Virus record (IMG/VR): IMGVR_UViG_3300037520_001304
Location: 1-22,702 of that record
Source: a virus
Direction: 5' to 3' (one strand)
DNA length: 22,702 nt
This document shows positions 14,090 through 21,521 of this stretch, one piece after another; the first letter of the stretch is position 1; each line of letters opens with the position of its first letter. The notes under the pieces are model-generated. The model saw only the letters and a list, made by a program, of their open reading frames with translations. It was not told where the DNA came from and searched no databases. The translations under genes and the position numbers were made by a program.

Positions 14090-14683
14090 ATGTCTCCTGT
14101 CTTCGCCACCAACGGCGGCCTCTCCGGCGCCAAGCGCAACACCAGCCTGTCTGCGGCCTCAGGCATCTGGATGCTGGAGGAACAGAACCTGGCCAGGCGT
14201 GCCGGGCTTTGGCCAGCATCACCATCAGAACTCTACAGGTATTACAGGCTAGATACATTTGCAAACACATCACTAAACGCAGACACCATCGAAATCGCAG
14301 AGGTTGAACTTTACAACAATAACACGGTAATCACAGGCGTAACAGCAACTGGCAGCTTTACTTGGGATGGTGGAGTCTATAGCGGCATCGTTGATGGAAC
14401 CACGAACGATCGAAACTACAGAACATCCTGGAGCGGGATCCGAAGCTCAGCAACCATTACTTTCGACATGGGCTCTGCCGTAGCGTCGCCTACGCACATT
14501 CGCATCTTTGTGACCTATGGCGGTGGATTGTATGGCCCCAGATTCCCGGCATCGTTTAATTTCAACGCATCAAACGAAAGCAACGCAAACTTTGTCAGCC
14601 TGGCAACCATAACAGTCGGAACAAGTCTCAATGTAGTGACCCAAGACACTCTCTATGTAACAAATAAGGTAGCGATTAGTTAA
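14090..14683 (+). CDS. Discoidin (F5/8 type C)-like adhesin, copy 2
   Basis: This 197-aa protein is a paralogue of the 13108 product. It shares NGGL-x-G near the start, ASGIWMLEEQNLARRAGLWP, YYRLDTFANTSLNADTIEI-AEVELY, SWSGIRSSATITFDMGS, IRIF and FPASFNF, and ends in KVAIS. Residues 45-190 are a probable jelly-roll carbohydrate-binding domain. It starts 2 bases after the chaperone stop and is followed by a broken copy of the same chaperone gene, so adhesin and chaperone were duplicated as a unit. Sequence divergence in the predicted loops suggests a different ligand from copy 1; that is inference. Confidence 0.65.
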   Translation: MSPVFATNGGLSGAKRNTSLSAASGIWMLEEQNLARRAGLWPASPSELYRYYRLDTFANTSLNADTIEIAEVELYNNNTVITGVTATGSFTWDGGVYSGIVDGTTNDRNYRTSWSGIRSSATITFDMGSAVASPTHIRIFVTYGGGLYGPRFPASFNFNASNESNANFVSLATITVGTSLNVVTQDTLYVTNKVAIS

Positions 14684-14691
14684 TCCCGCGC

Positions 14692-14925
14692 ATGATCATG
14701 CTCTACTCCCACTGCCAAGCTACCCCAGCACCCCTGCCGCACCGCATCCGCTTTATGGCGGTACCAGCAATAGATACTCCAGCCTGTTCACTTCGCCCTC
14801 CATTGACAACCCTGCGATCATGCGCATTAATAATTCCTCCAGCGCTACGTTTAACACAACTGGCGGGTTTGAAATCGGCAATGATCGTGGCTACTCAAGT
14901 CTTAATCGCGGCTGGTGTGGCTTGA
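14692..14925 (+). pseudogene. Truncated fibre chaperone fragment, out of frame after codon 21
   Basis: The first 21 codons (ATG ATC ATG CTC TAC onward) repeat the start of the chaperone gene at 13674. The match stops at 14754, and the remaining frame (MAVPAIDTPACSLRPPLTTL and beyond) is a non-homologous, low-quality translation of the adjacent adhesin remnant in the wrong frame. The conserved C-terminal chaperone half is missing. This is best read as the 5' stub of a duplicated chaperone gene left after a deletion. Confidence 0.75.
14693..14754 (+). repeat. 62-bp direct repeat, copy 2 (broken gene)
   Basis: This is identical to 13669-13730. Homology to the chaperone gene ends abruptly at 14754, where the sequence switches to an adhesin-type remnant. 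Confidence 0.92.
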
Positions 14926-15050
14926 TTGGCGAATACATCGTTTTCTCTTTTGTGCTAAACAGCACTGATCGAGACTCATTGCAAACGTGGCTGGCATTCA
15001 AGTGGGGCATCATGCCAGCTGAGCACGCCCAGCCCTTGCGTTCGCGTTGA
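14755..15050 (+). pseudogene. C-terminal remnant of a LamG/concanavalin-like adhesin
   Basis: In the frame of position 14757 the sequence reads GGTSNRYSSLFTSPSID, then GGFEIGNDRGYSSLNRGWCG, LIGEYIVFSFVLNSTDRDSL and QTWLAFKWGI. The closing pattern 'G-x-(I/V)-(A/G)E-(I/Y)-(I/V)-x-(F/Y) ... D-R-x-x-x-x-(T/Y)-L-A-x-KWG' is the end of LamG-like (concanavalin-type) lectin domains seen in phage and bacterial surface proteins. The frame is open back to 14673, but no ATG, GTG or TTG start precedes ATG 14820, so the N-terminal tag and most of the domain are lost. Start at 14820 would give a 76-aa fragment. Together with the chaperone stub this occupies the otherwise gene-free stretch 14684-15103. Confidence 0.6.
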
Positions 15051-15103
15051 TCGGTCTCTACTGCCTGTTCAGCGTTTAGACTGCCGCAAAGATCCTGCAG
15101 CTA

Positions 15104-15517
15104 ATGGCCTCACTCATTTTCAACTCGTTCTCGGATGACCTCGCCAGGGGGCTCATCGACATGGATGGCAATACATTTAAGATGATGCTTGTGACGAGTT
15201 CCTATGTTCCAGATAAGGACACTCATACAAAAAGAAGCGATGTAACCAACGAAGTAATCGGAACTGGTTATAGCGCTGGTGGGACAACCTGTGCCTGCAC
15301 CGTAGTTAAAGATACTGCCAACGACAAAGTTACGTTTACGTTTGCGGTCACGGACTGGCCCACTAGCACAATTACAGCTCGCGCAGCTGTAATCTATCAG
15401 TCTACTGGCACTGCATCCAGCGACCGCCTGGTGGTCTACGATGACTTCGGATCAAACGTAGTGTCTTCCACCGCAACCTTCTCGGTCGCACAGAACATTA
15501 TCACCCTGCAAAACTAA
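15104..15517 (+). CDS. Conserved phage virion protein of unknown function
   Basis: This 137-aa protein begins MASLIFNSFSDDLARGLIDM, with FKMMLVTSSYVPDKDTHTKR, DVTNEVIGTGYSAGG, TVVKDTANDKVTF and then ITARAAVIYQSTGTASSDRL. This 'SF-x-DD-x-x-x-G-x-ID ... FK-x-MLVTSSY ... NEV-x-GTGY-x-x-GG ... A-x-IY-x-STGTAS' pattern belongs to a widely distributed family of phage structural proteins (all-beta, about 130-140 aa) whose role is not established. It is often encoded near tail fibre genes, as here. The stop overlaps the next start as TAATG. Confidence 0.7.
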   Translation: MASLIFNSFSDDLARGLIDMDGNTFKMMLVTSSYVPDKDTHTKRSDVTNEVIGTGYSAGGTTCACTVVKDTANDKVTFTFAVTDWPTSTITARAAVIYQSTGTASSDRLVVYDDFGSNVVSSTATFSVAQNIITLQN

Positions 15518-15939
15518 TGAGCACCATCGTAACCCGTTCCGGCAAGGGCGTACCGCTTACGCACACAGAGCTTGATAGCAATTTTGTCAACTTAAATATT
15601 GACAAGGCTGGATACGTTATAGGGGAAGGCGGGTCGGTAACCCAAACAACCGATAAAACAACTTCCGTAACGCTTAACAAAAAATGCGGGCAAATTACAG
15701 TAAATGGCTCAGCTTTGGCCGCCAATACTGTAGCTACTTTTACTCTTACGAATAGTACAATTACGGCAACAGATATTATTGTGCTGAATCACGTATCATT
15801 TGGTACGTTTGGCAACTATGTTTTAAGTGCTAGGGCCGGTGCCGGTGCTGCCACGATCGCAATCCGAAACATCACAGACAGCTCGCTTTCAGAAACACTT
15901 CTAATTGGATTTGCAGTAATCAAAGCAACTATTACATAA
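15517..15939 (+). CDS. Short tail-fibre-like protein
   Basis: This 140-aa protein has the N-terminal motif GVPLTHTELDSNFVNLN (residues 11-27), a common start of phage fibre and virion proteins. A beta-rich body follows: GSVTQTTDKTTSVTLNKKCG, QITVNGSALAANTVATFTLT, IIVLNHVSF and LIGFAVIKATIT. The phrase 'TD-K-T-T-x-VTLNK-x-CGQIT' recurs in prophage-encoded tail proteins. It is translationally coupled to the preceding gene and ends 3 bases before the gpL-like gene, closing the cassette between M and L. It is probably an accessory adhesin or connector for one; receptor specificity cannot be told. Confidence 0.6.
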   Translation: MSTIVTRSGKGVPLTHTELDSNFVNLNIDKAGYVIGEGGSVTQTTDKTTSVTLNKKCGQITVNGSALAANTVATFTLTNSTITATDIIVLNHVSFGTFGNYVLSARAGAGAATIAIRNITDSSLSETLLIGFAVIKATIT

Positions 15940-15942
15940 TAC

Positions 15943-16701
15943 ATGGATTACGTTGTATCTGAGTATTGCGTATTTGGATACGTCGATACCGGTCCATCCC
16001 TAACATCTGCGCTTCAGGATGTTTCTCCGAGTGCGGTAATTGAGCTGTTTCAGCTTATTCTAAATATTAAACAGCACGGACTGCTCCAGACTTTGTATTT
16101 TCATGCGGGCACCAATCAGCTAGATACTAATGTAATTTGGCAGGGTAATACATACGCGGCCATTCCAATAGAAGCTGATGGCTTTGAATGGGACGGACAG
16201 GGATCCCTGCCACGACCAAAGATTCGCATAGCCAACATTCTCGGTACGATAACCAATCTCATTCTTTCTTTGCCCGATGGTTTAGAGGGAGCCAGGGTAG
16301 TGCGCATACGCACTTTGGCGCGTTTTTTGGATGCTGCGAATTTTCCATCTAACACGAATCCCGAGGCCGATCCAACGGCCTCATGGGAGCCAGAGATTTA
16401 CTATGTAGACAGAAAATCATCGGAAACTCGCGTAGCAATTGAGTATGAGCTTGCAAGTGCTTTTGATCTTGTCGGGGTACGAGTGCCAAAGCGGCAGTGC
16501 GTTACACGCTGTCAATGGGTGTATAGATCCGCCGAATGTGGGTACAGCGGTACTGACTTTTTCAATGAAAAAGATGAAGAGGTCACCTCGGCCGCCTTGG
16601 ATGTATGCAGCAAGCAGCTTTCTGGATGTGAGCTAAGATTCGGACAATACACCGAGCTGCCGTTCGGCGGCTTCCCTGGTATCGGGACATTTTTTGTATG
16701 A
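15943..16701 (+). CDS. L: Minor tail protein L (tail tip, Fe-S type)
   Basis: This 252-aa protein contains NIKQHGLLQTLYFHAG near residue 45, then YAAIPIEADGFEWDGQGSLP and RPKIRIANI, the gpL family core. The C-terminal third has the Cys cluster C186-x3-C190-x8-C199-G-Y, followed by C222 and C229. Lambda gpL is known to carry an iron-sulfur cluster held by C-terminal cysteines, so the same is expected here. Together with K, I and J it builds the cone at the tail tip. The stop overlaps the gpK start as ATGA, exactly as expected for an L-K-I-J operon. Length is close to lambda gpL (about 230 aa). Confidence 0.88.
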   Translation: MDYVVSEYCVFGYVDTGPSLTSALQDVSPSAVIELFQLILNIKQHGLLQTLYFHAGTNQLDTNVIWQGNTYAAIPIEADGFEWDGQGSLPRPKIRIANILGTITNLILSLPDGLEGARVVRIRTLARFLDAANFPSNTNPEADPTASWEPEIYYVDRKSSETRVAIEYELASAFDLVGVRVPKRQCVTRCQWVYRSAECGYSGTDFFNEKDEEVTSAALDVCSKQLSGCELRFGQYTELPFGGFPGIGTFFV

Positions 16702-17408
16702 GCTGGCAAGAAAAAGCGTTAAACCATGCAAAATCTGCATATCCAACCGAATCGTGCGGACTTGTTGTCATCATAAAAGGAGAAGAAGTGTACTGGCCGT
16801 GCAAGAATATATCGGTGTATCCAGAGCAGATGTTTACCATAAATCCAGATGATTACGCGCAGGCAGAGCAGGCAGGTGAGATTATGGCCATAGTTCATAG
16901 TCATCCAACAATGTCGGCAGTAGCCAGTAACGCCGACAAGGTTGCAGCAGAAAAGACTGACCTGCCGTGGCACATAGTCAATCCACAGACTTCGTTTTGG
17001 TCTACTTATACGCCATGTGGCTACATGTCTCCTTTGGTCGGCAGAGAATGGGTGTGGAGCGTGCAGGACTGCTGGACACTGGTCCGTGACTGGTACGGAG
17101 AACAGGGCATCGAGCTTCCTGACTGGGATCGGCCCGTGAATCCAATGGATTTCATCAAGGCCCCCATGTTTGACTCCTGCTGGCCTGCGGCCGGATTCAG
17201 GGAACTGAATGATGACGAAGAATTGCGGCCAGGGGATGCTCTGCTTATGTCGATTCAATCAGACACAGGATTGAACCATTGCGGCGTATATATTGGAGAC
17301 GGTATGATACTTCACCATTTACGCAGTAGGCTTAGCAGTCGTGATATTTACGGGGGTTGGCTCCTAAAATGCACTGGAAGGAGGTTGCGTCATGCTTCGC
17401 AAGATTAG
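16698..17408 (+). CDS. K: Tail assembly protein K: JAMM + NlpC/P60 peptidase
   Basis: This 236-aa protein has two domains. Residues 1-95 are a JAB/MPN (Prok-JAB) metalloprotease with E18 (PTESCG) and an intact JAMM motif H67-S-H69-x7-S77-x2-D80. Residues 115-230 are an NlpC/P60 cysteine peptidase with C125 in QDCWTLVRDWY and H194 in LNHCGVYIGDG, plus RPGDALL. Lambda gpK has the same architecture; the P60 part is thought to cleave peptidoglycan during entry and the JAB part to process a tail protein. All visible catalytic residues are kept. The 3' end overlaps gpI by 17 bases and contains the gpI ribosome site. Confidence 0.9.
   Translation: MSWQEKALNHAKSAYPTESCGLVVIIKGEEVYWPCKNISVYPEQMFTINPDDYAQAEQAGEIMAIVHSHPTMSAVASNADKVAAEKTDLPWHIVNPQTSFWSTYTPCGYMSPLVGREWVWSVQDCWTLVRDWYGEQGIELPDWDRPVNPMDFIKAPMFDSCWPAAGFRELNDDEELRPGDALLMSIQSDTGLNHCGVYIGDGMILHHLRSRLSSRDIYGGWLLKCTGRRLRHASQD
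17378..17384 (+). promoter_or_regulatory. Strong Shine-Dalgarno for gpI
   Basis: AAGGAGG lies 7 bases before ATG 17392, inside the end of the gpK gene. It is the strongest ribosome site in the window and fixes the gpI start. Confidence 0.8.
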
Positions 17409-18576
17409 GCTTTATGGCAGCCTTGCAAAATTTGTAGGCTCAAGAGTTCTGGAGGCTGATATAAGCACAGCGGCTGAGGCCGTGCGCTTTCTTGTGGCGA
17501 ATTTTGAAGGGCTTGAGCAGCACATGGCCGACAAGCATTACAGAGTAATTACACATACATCATTGGCAGCAGATGAACTACATGATATAACAAATGTAGA
17601 AGCAATAAAAATCGTTCCAGTTATCGAAGGCTCTGGCGCCGTTGGACGCATTTTGGCTGGAATTGCGCTTATAGCTATATCATTTTTCGTACCATTTGTG
17701 GCACCTATTCTTTTCGGACTTGGCGCAAGCCTAGTGCTTGGCGGCGTGGCTCAACTCATTACCCCAGTCCCAAGAGTAGGGCAAGGCGAAAATTCTACCT
17801 CCGACATAAAAAAGAGTTACAACTTTTCTGGCATACAACAAACCAGTCGCGCAGGCACACCGGTGCCACTTGTTTACGGTAAAACGCTAGTCGGCAGTGT
17901 CGTTATTTCCGCAGGCATTGGGAATGAAATAGAAGACCTCGGGGGTGGCGCAGGTCCAATAGAGATAACATATGCTGATGATTTTAGCTTCCTTACTGTT
18001 CCATCAGACATATGTATAGTTAATGAAATAATATGGTTTCTTAACGGCGCCGACAGCGGTCAAAGAGGTGAGGCTTTTTACCCTTCAGCGTTAGATGGAG
18101 GTAAAACGGTTTTTGCTATGATTAAATGTAATGATGGCACTACAATCACGACACCTCCCACGGTAGTACAAGTCTATACAAGTAACTTCAGGTACTGGCG
18201 GGCAAGAAGACTGGACTATGTTAGTGAGTGGTTTCCAACAGCATCTGGTTACCCGTACTGGTACACTCCGTTCAATGATCCTCCGACTGCCTCTAGCCCT
18301 AAATCTCAGGCTTGGTTCGGTGGCTCAACAATCAGAGTTGCATCTGGTAGCATGGGTGGGGTTTTGGCCGCATTGTGGGGCATCAGAAAGTCCGATAATA
18401 CTATATTTGCGGTTTTCGGGCAATGGGTTGGTGGGGTAAGCCCAGAAGAGCCTTACAGCATTGGCGCACCCTTTGGATTTGAATTTAGTCAGGACGGCGA
18501 AACGACTGTCGAGGTTATAGAATTGGAAACCCTATGGGACGGTTATGCTGATGGGCAGGGTCCAAAAATTCCATAG
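17392..18576 (+). CDS. I: Tail assembly protein I with a long C-terminal extension
   Basis: This is a 394-aa protein. Residues 1-183 match the lambda tail I family: KIRLYGSLAKFVGSRVLEAD (ubiquitin-like start), AAEAVRFLVANF, IKIVPVIEGSG and a hydrophobic pair of segments at about 84-123. The family end follows (GTPVPLVYGKTLVGSVVISA). Lambda gpI is about 220 aa; here the frame continues to residue 394 with an unrelated, aromatic-rich stretch (FRYWRARRLDYVSEWFP, YPYWYTPFNDPP, FAVFGQWVGG, EVIELETLWDGYADG). No stop separates the two parts. The extension could be a tail-tip adhesion domain or a shield for gpJ; its function is unknown. It is coupled to gpK upstream. Confidence 0.82.
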   Translation: MLRKIRLYGSLAKFVGSRVLEADISTAAEAVRFLVANFEGLEQHMADKHYRVITHTSLAADELHDITNVEAIKIVPVIEGSGAVGRILAGIALIAISFFVPFVAPILFGLGASLVLGGVAQLITPVPRVGQGENSTSDIKKSYNFSGIQQTSRAGTPVPLVYGKTLVGSVVISAGIGNEIEDLGGGAGPIEITYADDFSFLTVPSDICIVNEIIWFLNGADSGQRGEAFYPSALDGGKTVFAMIKCNDGTTITTPPTVVQVYTSNFRYWRARRLDYVSEWFPTASGYPYWYTPFNDPPTASSPKSQAWFGGSTIRVASGSMGGVLAALWGIRKSDNTIFAVFGQWVGGVSPEEPYSIGAPFGFEFSQDGETTVEVIELETLWDGYADGQGPKIP

Positions 18577-18586
18577 GCAGTGCTCT

Positions 18587-18757
18587 ATGAACCACACCTT
18601 GTCTCCCAATCGGCAGCATCTAGCAAGTACACGCTTAGCTGTTTGCGCTACCTGCAAAAACTTTTCTGAAGCTACTGGGCGGTGTAGCATGTGCGGCTGC
18701 TTTATGCGCATCAAGGTCTGGTTTAATGGTGCAAAGTGCCCAGCCGACAAATGGTGA
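18587..18757 (+). CDS. Small Cys-rich zinc-ribbon-like protein (DUF6171-like)
   Basis: This 56-aa protein has the Cys pattern C-A-T-C-x8-9-C-x2-C-G-C-F-M-x-x-K then KCPADKW at the end. The pattern 'CxxC ... C..CGCFM..K ... CP-x-x-KW' is one I associate with small zinc-binding-like proteins encoded in cyanophage structural regions. The ATG at 18587 is preferred over an upstream in-frame ATG at 18545 that lies inside the gpI gene. It sits between I and J, where lambda has no gene. A metal-dependent assembly or chaperone role for the tip is possible but purely inferred. Confidence 0.6.
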   Translation: MNHTLSPNRQHLASTRLAVCATCKNFSEATGRCSMCGCFMRIKVWFNGAKCPADKW

Positions 18758-18761
18758 TCTA

Positions 18762-21014
18762 ATGTCTTCTCCTTTTCCTGAACGGCAAAAAAATACTATT
18801 ATTTCCGGTGCAGGCGGCAAGGGAAACGCACCGGCTCCACGCAAGCCGATAACAGACGAAGACAGCCTAAATTCAACGCAATACGCCTATCTGGTTGATC
18901 TAATTTCAGAAGGAGAAATAAAGGGTCTGGTGGATGGCTATCAATCTATTTTTCTCAATAATACTCAACTACAAAATTCAGACGGAACGTATAATTTCCA
19001 GGATGTAAAAGTATATCAACGTGTTGGCACTCAAACCCAAAGTTGGATTCCATTGGGAAGTGGGACTATTGAAGACGAAAAGCCAGTAAACACTGAGATA
19101 CTTAAAAACTTTCCTATTGTAAGAAGCATTACAGATTCTGAAGTAGATGCAGTAAGGATCACGATAGCCATACCGTCGTTGCAGCGTATTGATAACGAAA
19201 CGGGCGACACAAAAGGAACGGCAGTGCAGCTAAAGATATTTGTGCAGTATGACGGCGGTGGCTTTGCAGAAAGTATAGACGATACAATATCTGGCAGAAC
19301 GCCAGATGAGTACCGGAAGCAGTATCTAGTGCAGCTACCGCAACGCGCTTCTGGAGCAACTGTAGACATAAAAGTTTTACGTGTAACCGACGATAGCACG
19401 GATCAACTTTTAAGCAACAAAACAATATGGATCAGCTACACAGAGATTATTTATTCAAAACCACGTTACCCAAATAGCGCTCTTGTTGCTTTTCGTGTCA
19501 ACGCTCAACAATTTAATTCTATTCCGCAACGCAGTTACTTGGTCAAGGGAATCAAGGTACGAATCCCGAAGGGTGTTGAAGTTGATCAAGAAACAGGACG
19601 CATTGTTTACCCGCTCAATTTTGTTTGGGATGGCACATTGGGACCGGCAGTTTGGACATCCTGCCCAGCCTGGATCCTGTGGGATGTTTTAACGGAAAGC
19701 CGCTATGGTTTTGGCGATCACATTAAGGCCGCGAATTTGGATAAATGGGCTTTCTTTGCTGCATCAAAATATTCCAATCAGTTGGTTCCTGACGGCTTTG
19801 GTGGGCAAGAAGCCCGCTTTTCTTGCAATGCAAATATACAAATATCAGAAGACGCCTACAAAACAGTAAATGACTTGCTATCTGTAATGCGTTGTCAAGG
19901 GTTCTGGAGTGCCGGTGCTCTTACTATTGTTCAGGATAGACCATCTGATCCGGCGTATCTATTTACATTGGCCAATGTTTCTGAAGAAGGATTTGCTTAT
20001 AGCAATTCAAGCCTCAAGACGCGCCCAAACGTAGCCGTAGTCAGCTATCTCGACATTGAAACACGCGATATTGCGTATGAGGTAGAGGAGGATCCCGAGC
20101 TTATTGATAAATACGGTGTAATAAAAACAGAAATTAGCGCTTTTGGCTGCACAAGCAGAGGGCAGGCGCGTAGGCTGGGCCGCTGGCTTATTTACACAGA
20201 GCGTTACGAAAAAAATGTTGTGACGTTCCAATCCGGCTTAGAAGCTGGACAGAAAATACGTCCTGGGCAAATCATAAAAATTTCTGATCCACTCTATTCC
20301 GGTTCAAGGCGTGCTGGACGTATCGCCGCGTCAACAGCCACGCAAATTACGGTTGACACTACAACAGGTACGGACCTTGGCGGAGCACCAGCAAGCTCAC
20401 TTGTATCAGTAATTCTTCCAGATGGAGTGCTTGAGTCCCGCCAAGTTGAGTCAATTCTAGACGGAGTAATTACCGTATCGCAGCCATTCAGTGCCGCGCC
20501 AAACGTAAATTCACTTTGGGCGCTTGAAAATGAAATCGTAGAAACAACGCTATGGCGCGTACTTAGTATAAAAGAAGACGATCGCGCGCAATATTCTATA
20601 ACCGCAGTGGCCTATAATCCAGCAAAATATGATTACGTTGAAGCGGATATTCCGATTGCCCCCAGGCAGGGTTTTCAGCTTAACGCACTGCCTGGAGCGC
20701 CACAAAATGTACGTGGCACAGAAATCGACATCAACCGCAACGGTACTATTGTTAAAAAACTTACATTTTTCTGGACTGCGCCTATTGGCATAGGACAGTT
20801 TAGGGTAAAATATCGCGCAGACGAAGACATATTTACAACCGCTGATGTTCAAGGGTTTGTTTTTGATGTTGAAAATCCTGTGCCTGGGAAACACCACATA
20901 CAAGTATTCAGCGTTTCTCCCAGCTCCGGCTTAAGCAGAGCGGCTCGCGCAGAATATACCCTCGGTCCATATGTCGAGGCCGACTATGTTGCTGCGGGCT
21001 ACGGGACAACCTAA
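18762..21014 (+). CDS. J: Central tail tip protein J (short form)
   Basis: This is a 750-aa protein. The N-terminal part has a Gly-rich linker and the gpJ signature YLVDLISEGEIKGLVDG (from about residue 43). IFLNNTQLQNSDGTYNFQDV follows, then a VAFRVNAQQF segment. Around residue 300, CPAWILWDVLTESRYGFGD and the following helices are typical of the phage tail protein J / TipJ hub. A fibronectin-III-like domain occupies the last 80 residues (PGAPQNVRGT to ARAEYTLG). Lambda J is 1132 aa; this one lacks the long C-terminal receptor-binding part. ATG 18762 follows the previous stop by 4 bases; an in-frame ATG at 18726 would add 12 residues and overlap the zinc-ribbon gene. Confidence 0.88.
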   Translation: MSSPFPERQKNTIISGAGGKGNAPAPRKPITDEDSLNSTQYAYLVDLISEGEIKGLVDGYQSIFLNNTQLQNSDGTYNFQDVKVYQRVGTQTQSWIPLGSGTIEDEKPVNTEILKNFPIVRSITDSEVDAVRITIAIPSLQRIDNETGDTKGTAVQLKIFVQYDGGGFAESIDDTISGRTPDEYRKQYLVQLPQRASGATVDIKVLRVTDDSTDQLLSNKTIWISYTEIIYSKPRYPNSALVAFRVNAQQFNSIPQRSYLVKGIKVRIPKGVEVDQETGRIVYPLNFVWDGTLGPAVWTSCPAWILWDVLTESRYGFGDHIKAANLDKWAFFAASKYSNQLVPDGFGGQEARFSCNANIQISEDAYKTVNDLLSVMRCQGFWSAGALTIVQDRPSDPAYLFTLANVSEEGFAYSNSSLKTRPNVAVVSYLDIETRDIAYEVEEDPELIDKYGVIKTEISAFGCTSRGQARRLGRWLIYTERYEKNVVTFQSGLEAGQKIRPGQIIKISDPLYSGSRRAGRIAASTATQITVDTTTGTDLGGAPASSLVSVILPDGVLESRQVESILDGVITVSQPFSAAPNVNSLWALENEIVETTLWRVLSIKEDDRAQYSITAVAYNPAKYDYVEADIPIAPRQGFQLNALPGAPQNVRGTEIDINRNGTIVKKLTFFWTAPIGIGQFRVKYRADEDIFTTADVQGFVFDVENPVPGKHHIQVFSVSPSSGLSRAARAEYTLGPYVEADYVAAGYGTT

Positions 21015-21038
21015 TATCTAGACAGCTGTGATCTGTCG

Positions 21039-21173
21039 ATGACCGTCAAAAGCAAAACCGGCACTGGCCGCGTTGACCATCAACCTGGCAAGCCGAAGAT
21101 GACCCGGCAAGGCCAAGGGAAGCACAGCAAGCCCAGTCATGGTCGCAAGAAAATGTGTGGCCAGGGACGCTAG
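21039..21173 (+). CDS. Small basic protein, cyanophage-type
   Basis: This 44-aa, strongly basic protein reads MTVKSKTGTGRVDHQPGKPK and ends KKMCGQGR. The 'KTG(T/S)GRVDHQPGKPK-x-TR-x-GQG' phrase is one I recall from tiny conserved genes in T4-like and other cyanophages. Its function is unknown; the charge suggests nucleic-acid or surface binding. It fills the space between J and the next fibre-block gene and ends 9 bases before that gene's ATG. No ribosome site is obvious. Confidence 0.6.
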   Translation: MTVKSKTGTGRVDHQPGKPKMTRQGQGKHSKPSHGRKKMCGQGR

Positions 21174-21182
21174 GCTGCATCC

Positions 21183-21521
21183 ATGGCAGTCACACCCGGC
21201 ACTTACAACTTTCCCCTGAAGCGTCGGGCGGACTACAGCCTAATGCTGCAGTTCAAAGGTGGCACGGGGACTCCAATCAACCTGACCGGTTGGGTAGTTG
21301 ATGCAGAAGCTTGGAACAAGGATCGTACTGTAAAGTACGCAGATTTTGCGGTCCAATATACAGATAGATCAATCGGCAAAGTCAAGCTAAGTTTTACGGA
21401 AACTCAAACAGCCACATTTCCTGATGAAGTTTACTATGACGTGTTGCTAACAAATCCATCAAATCTAAAAGAATATTACCTTGGAGGGACAATTTACGTT
21501 TCTCAGGGGTACACGACATGA
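21183..21521 (+). CDS. Putative tail/baseplate accessory protein
   Basis: This 112-aa protein appears all-beta: YNFPLKRRADYSLMLQFKGG, PINLTGWVVDAEAWNKDRT, KVKLSFTETQTATFPDE and VYYDVLLTNPS then YYLGGTIYVSQGYT. The 'R-x-D-x-x-x-x-x-x-F ... PI(N/D)LTGW ... D-V ... G-x-I-x-V' plan resembles Ig-like N-terminal domains of phage upper-baseplate or fibre-anchoring proteins and similar small cyanophage proteins. It likely anchors the following fibre proteins to the tip. The stop overlaps the next gene as ATGA. Confidence 0.5.
   Translation: MAVTPGTYNFPLKRRADYSLMLQFKGGTGTPINLTGWVVDAEAWNKDRTVKYADFAVQYTDRSIGKVKLSFTETQTATFPDEVYYDVLLTNPSNLKEYYLGGTIYVSQGYTT

Noticed and set aside
13729-14307. 192-aa Arg/Ser/Pro-rich plus-strand frame
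   Set aside because: It overlaps the chaperone and the second discoidin-like gene in another frame; composition is typical of an out-of-frame G+C-rich segment.
14820-15050. Independent 76-aa gene
   Set aside because: The frame continues upstream with clearly related adhesin-type sequence before the ATG, so this is the tail of a truncated gene rather than a complete small protein.
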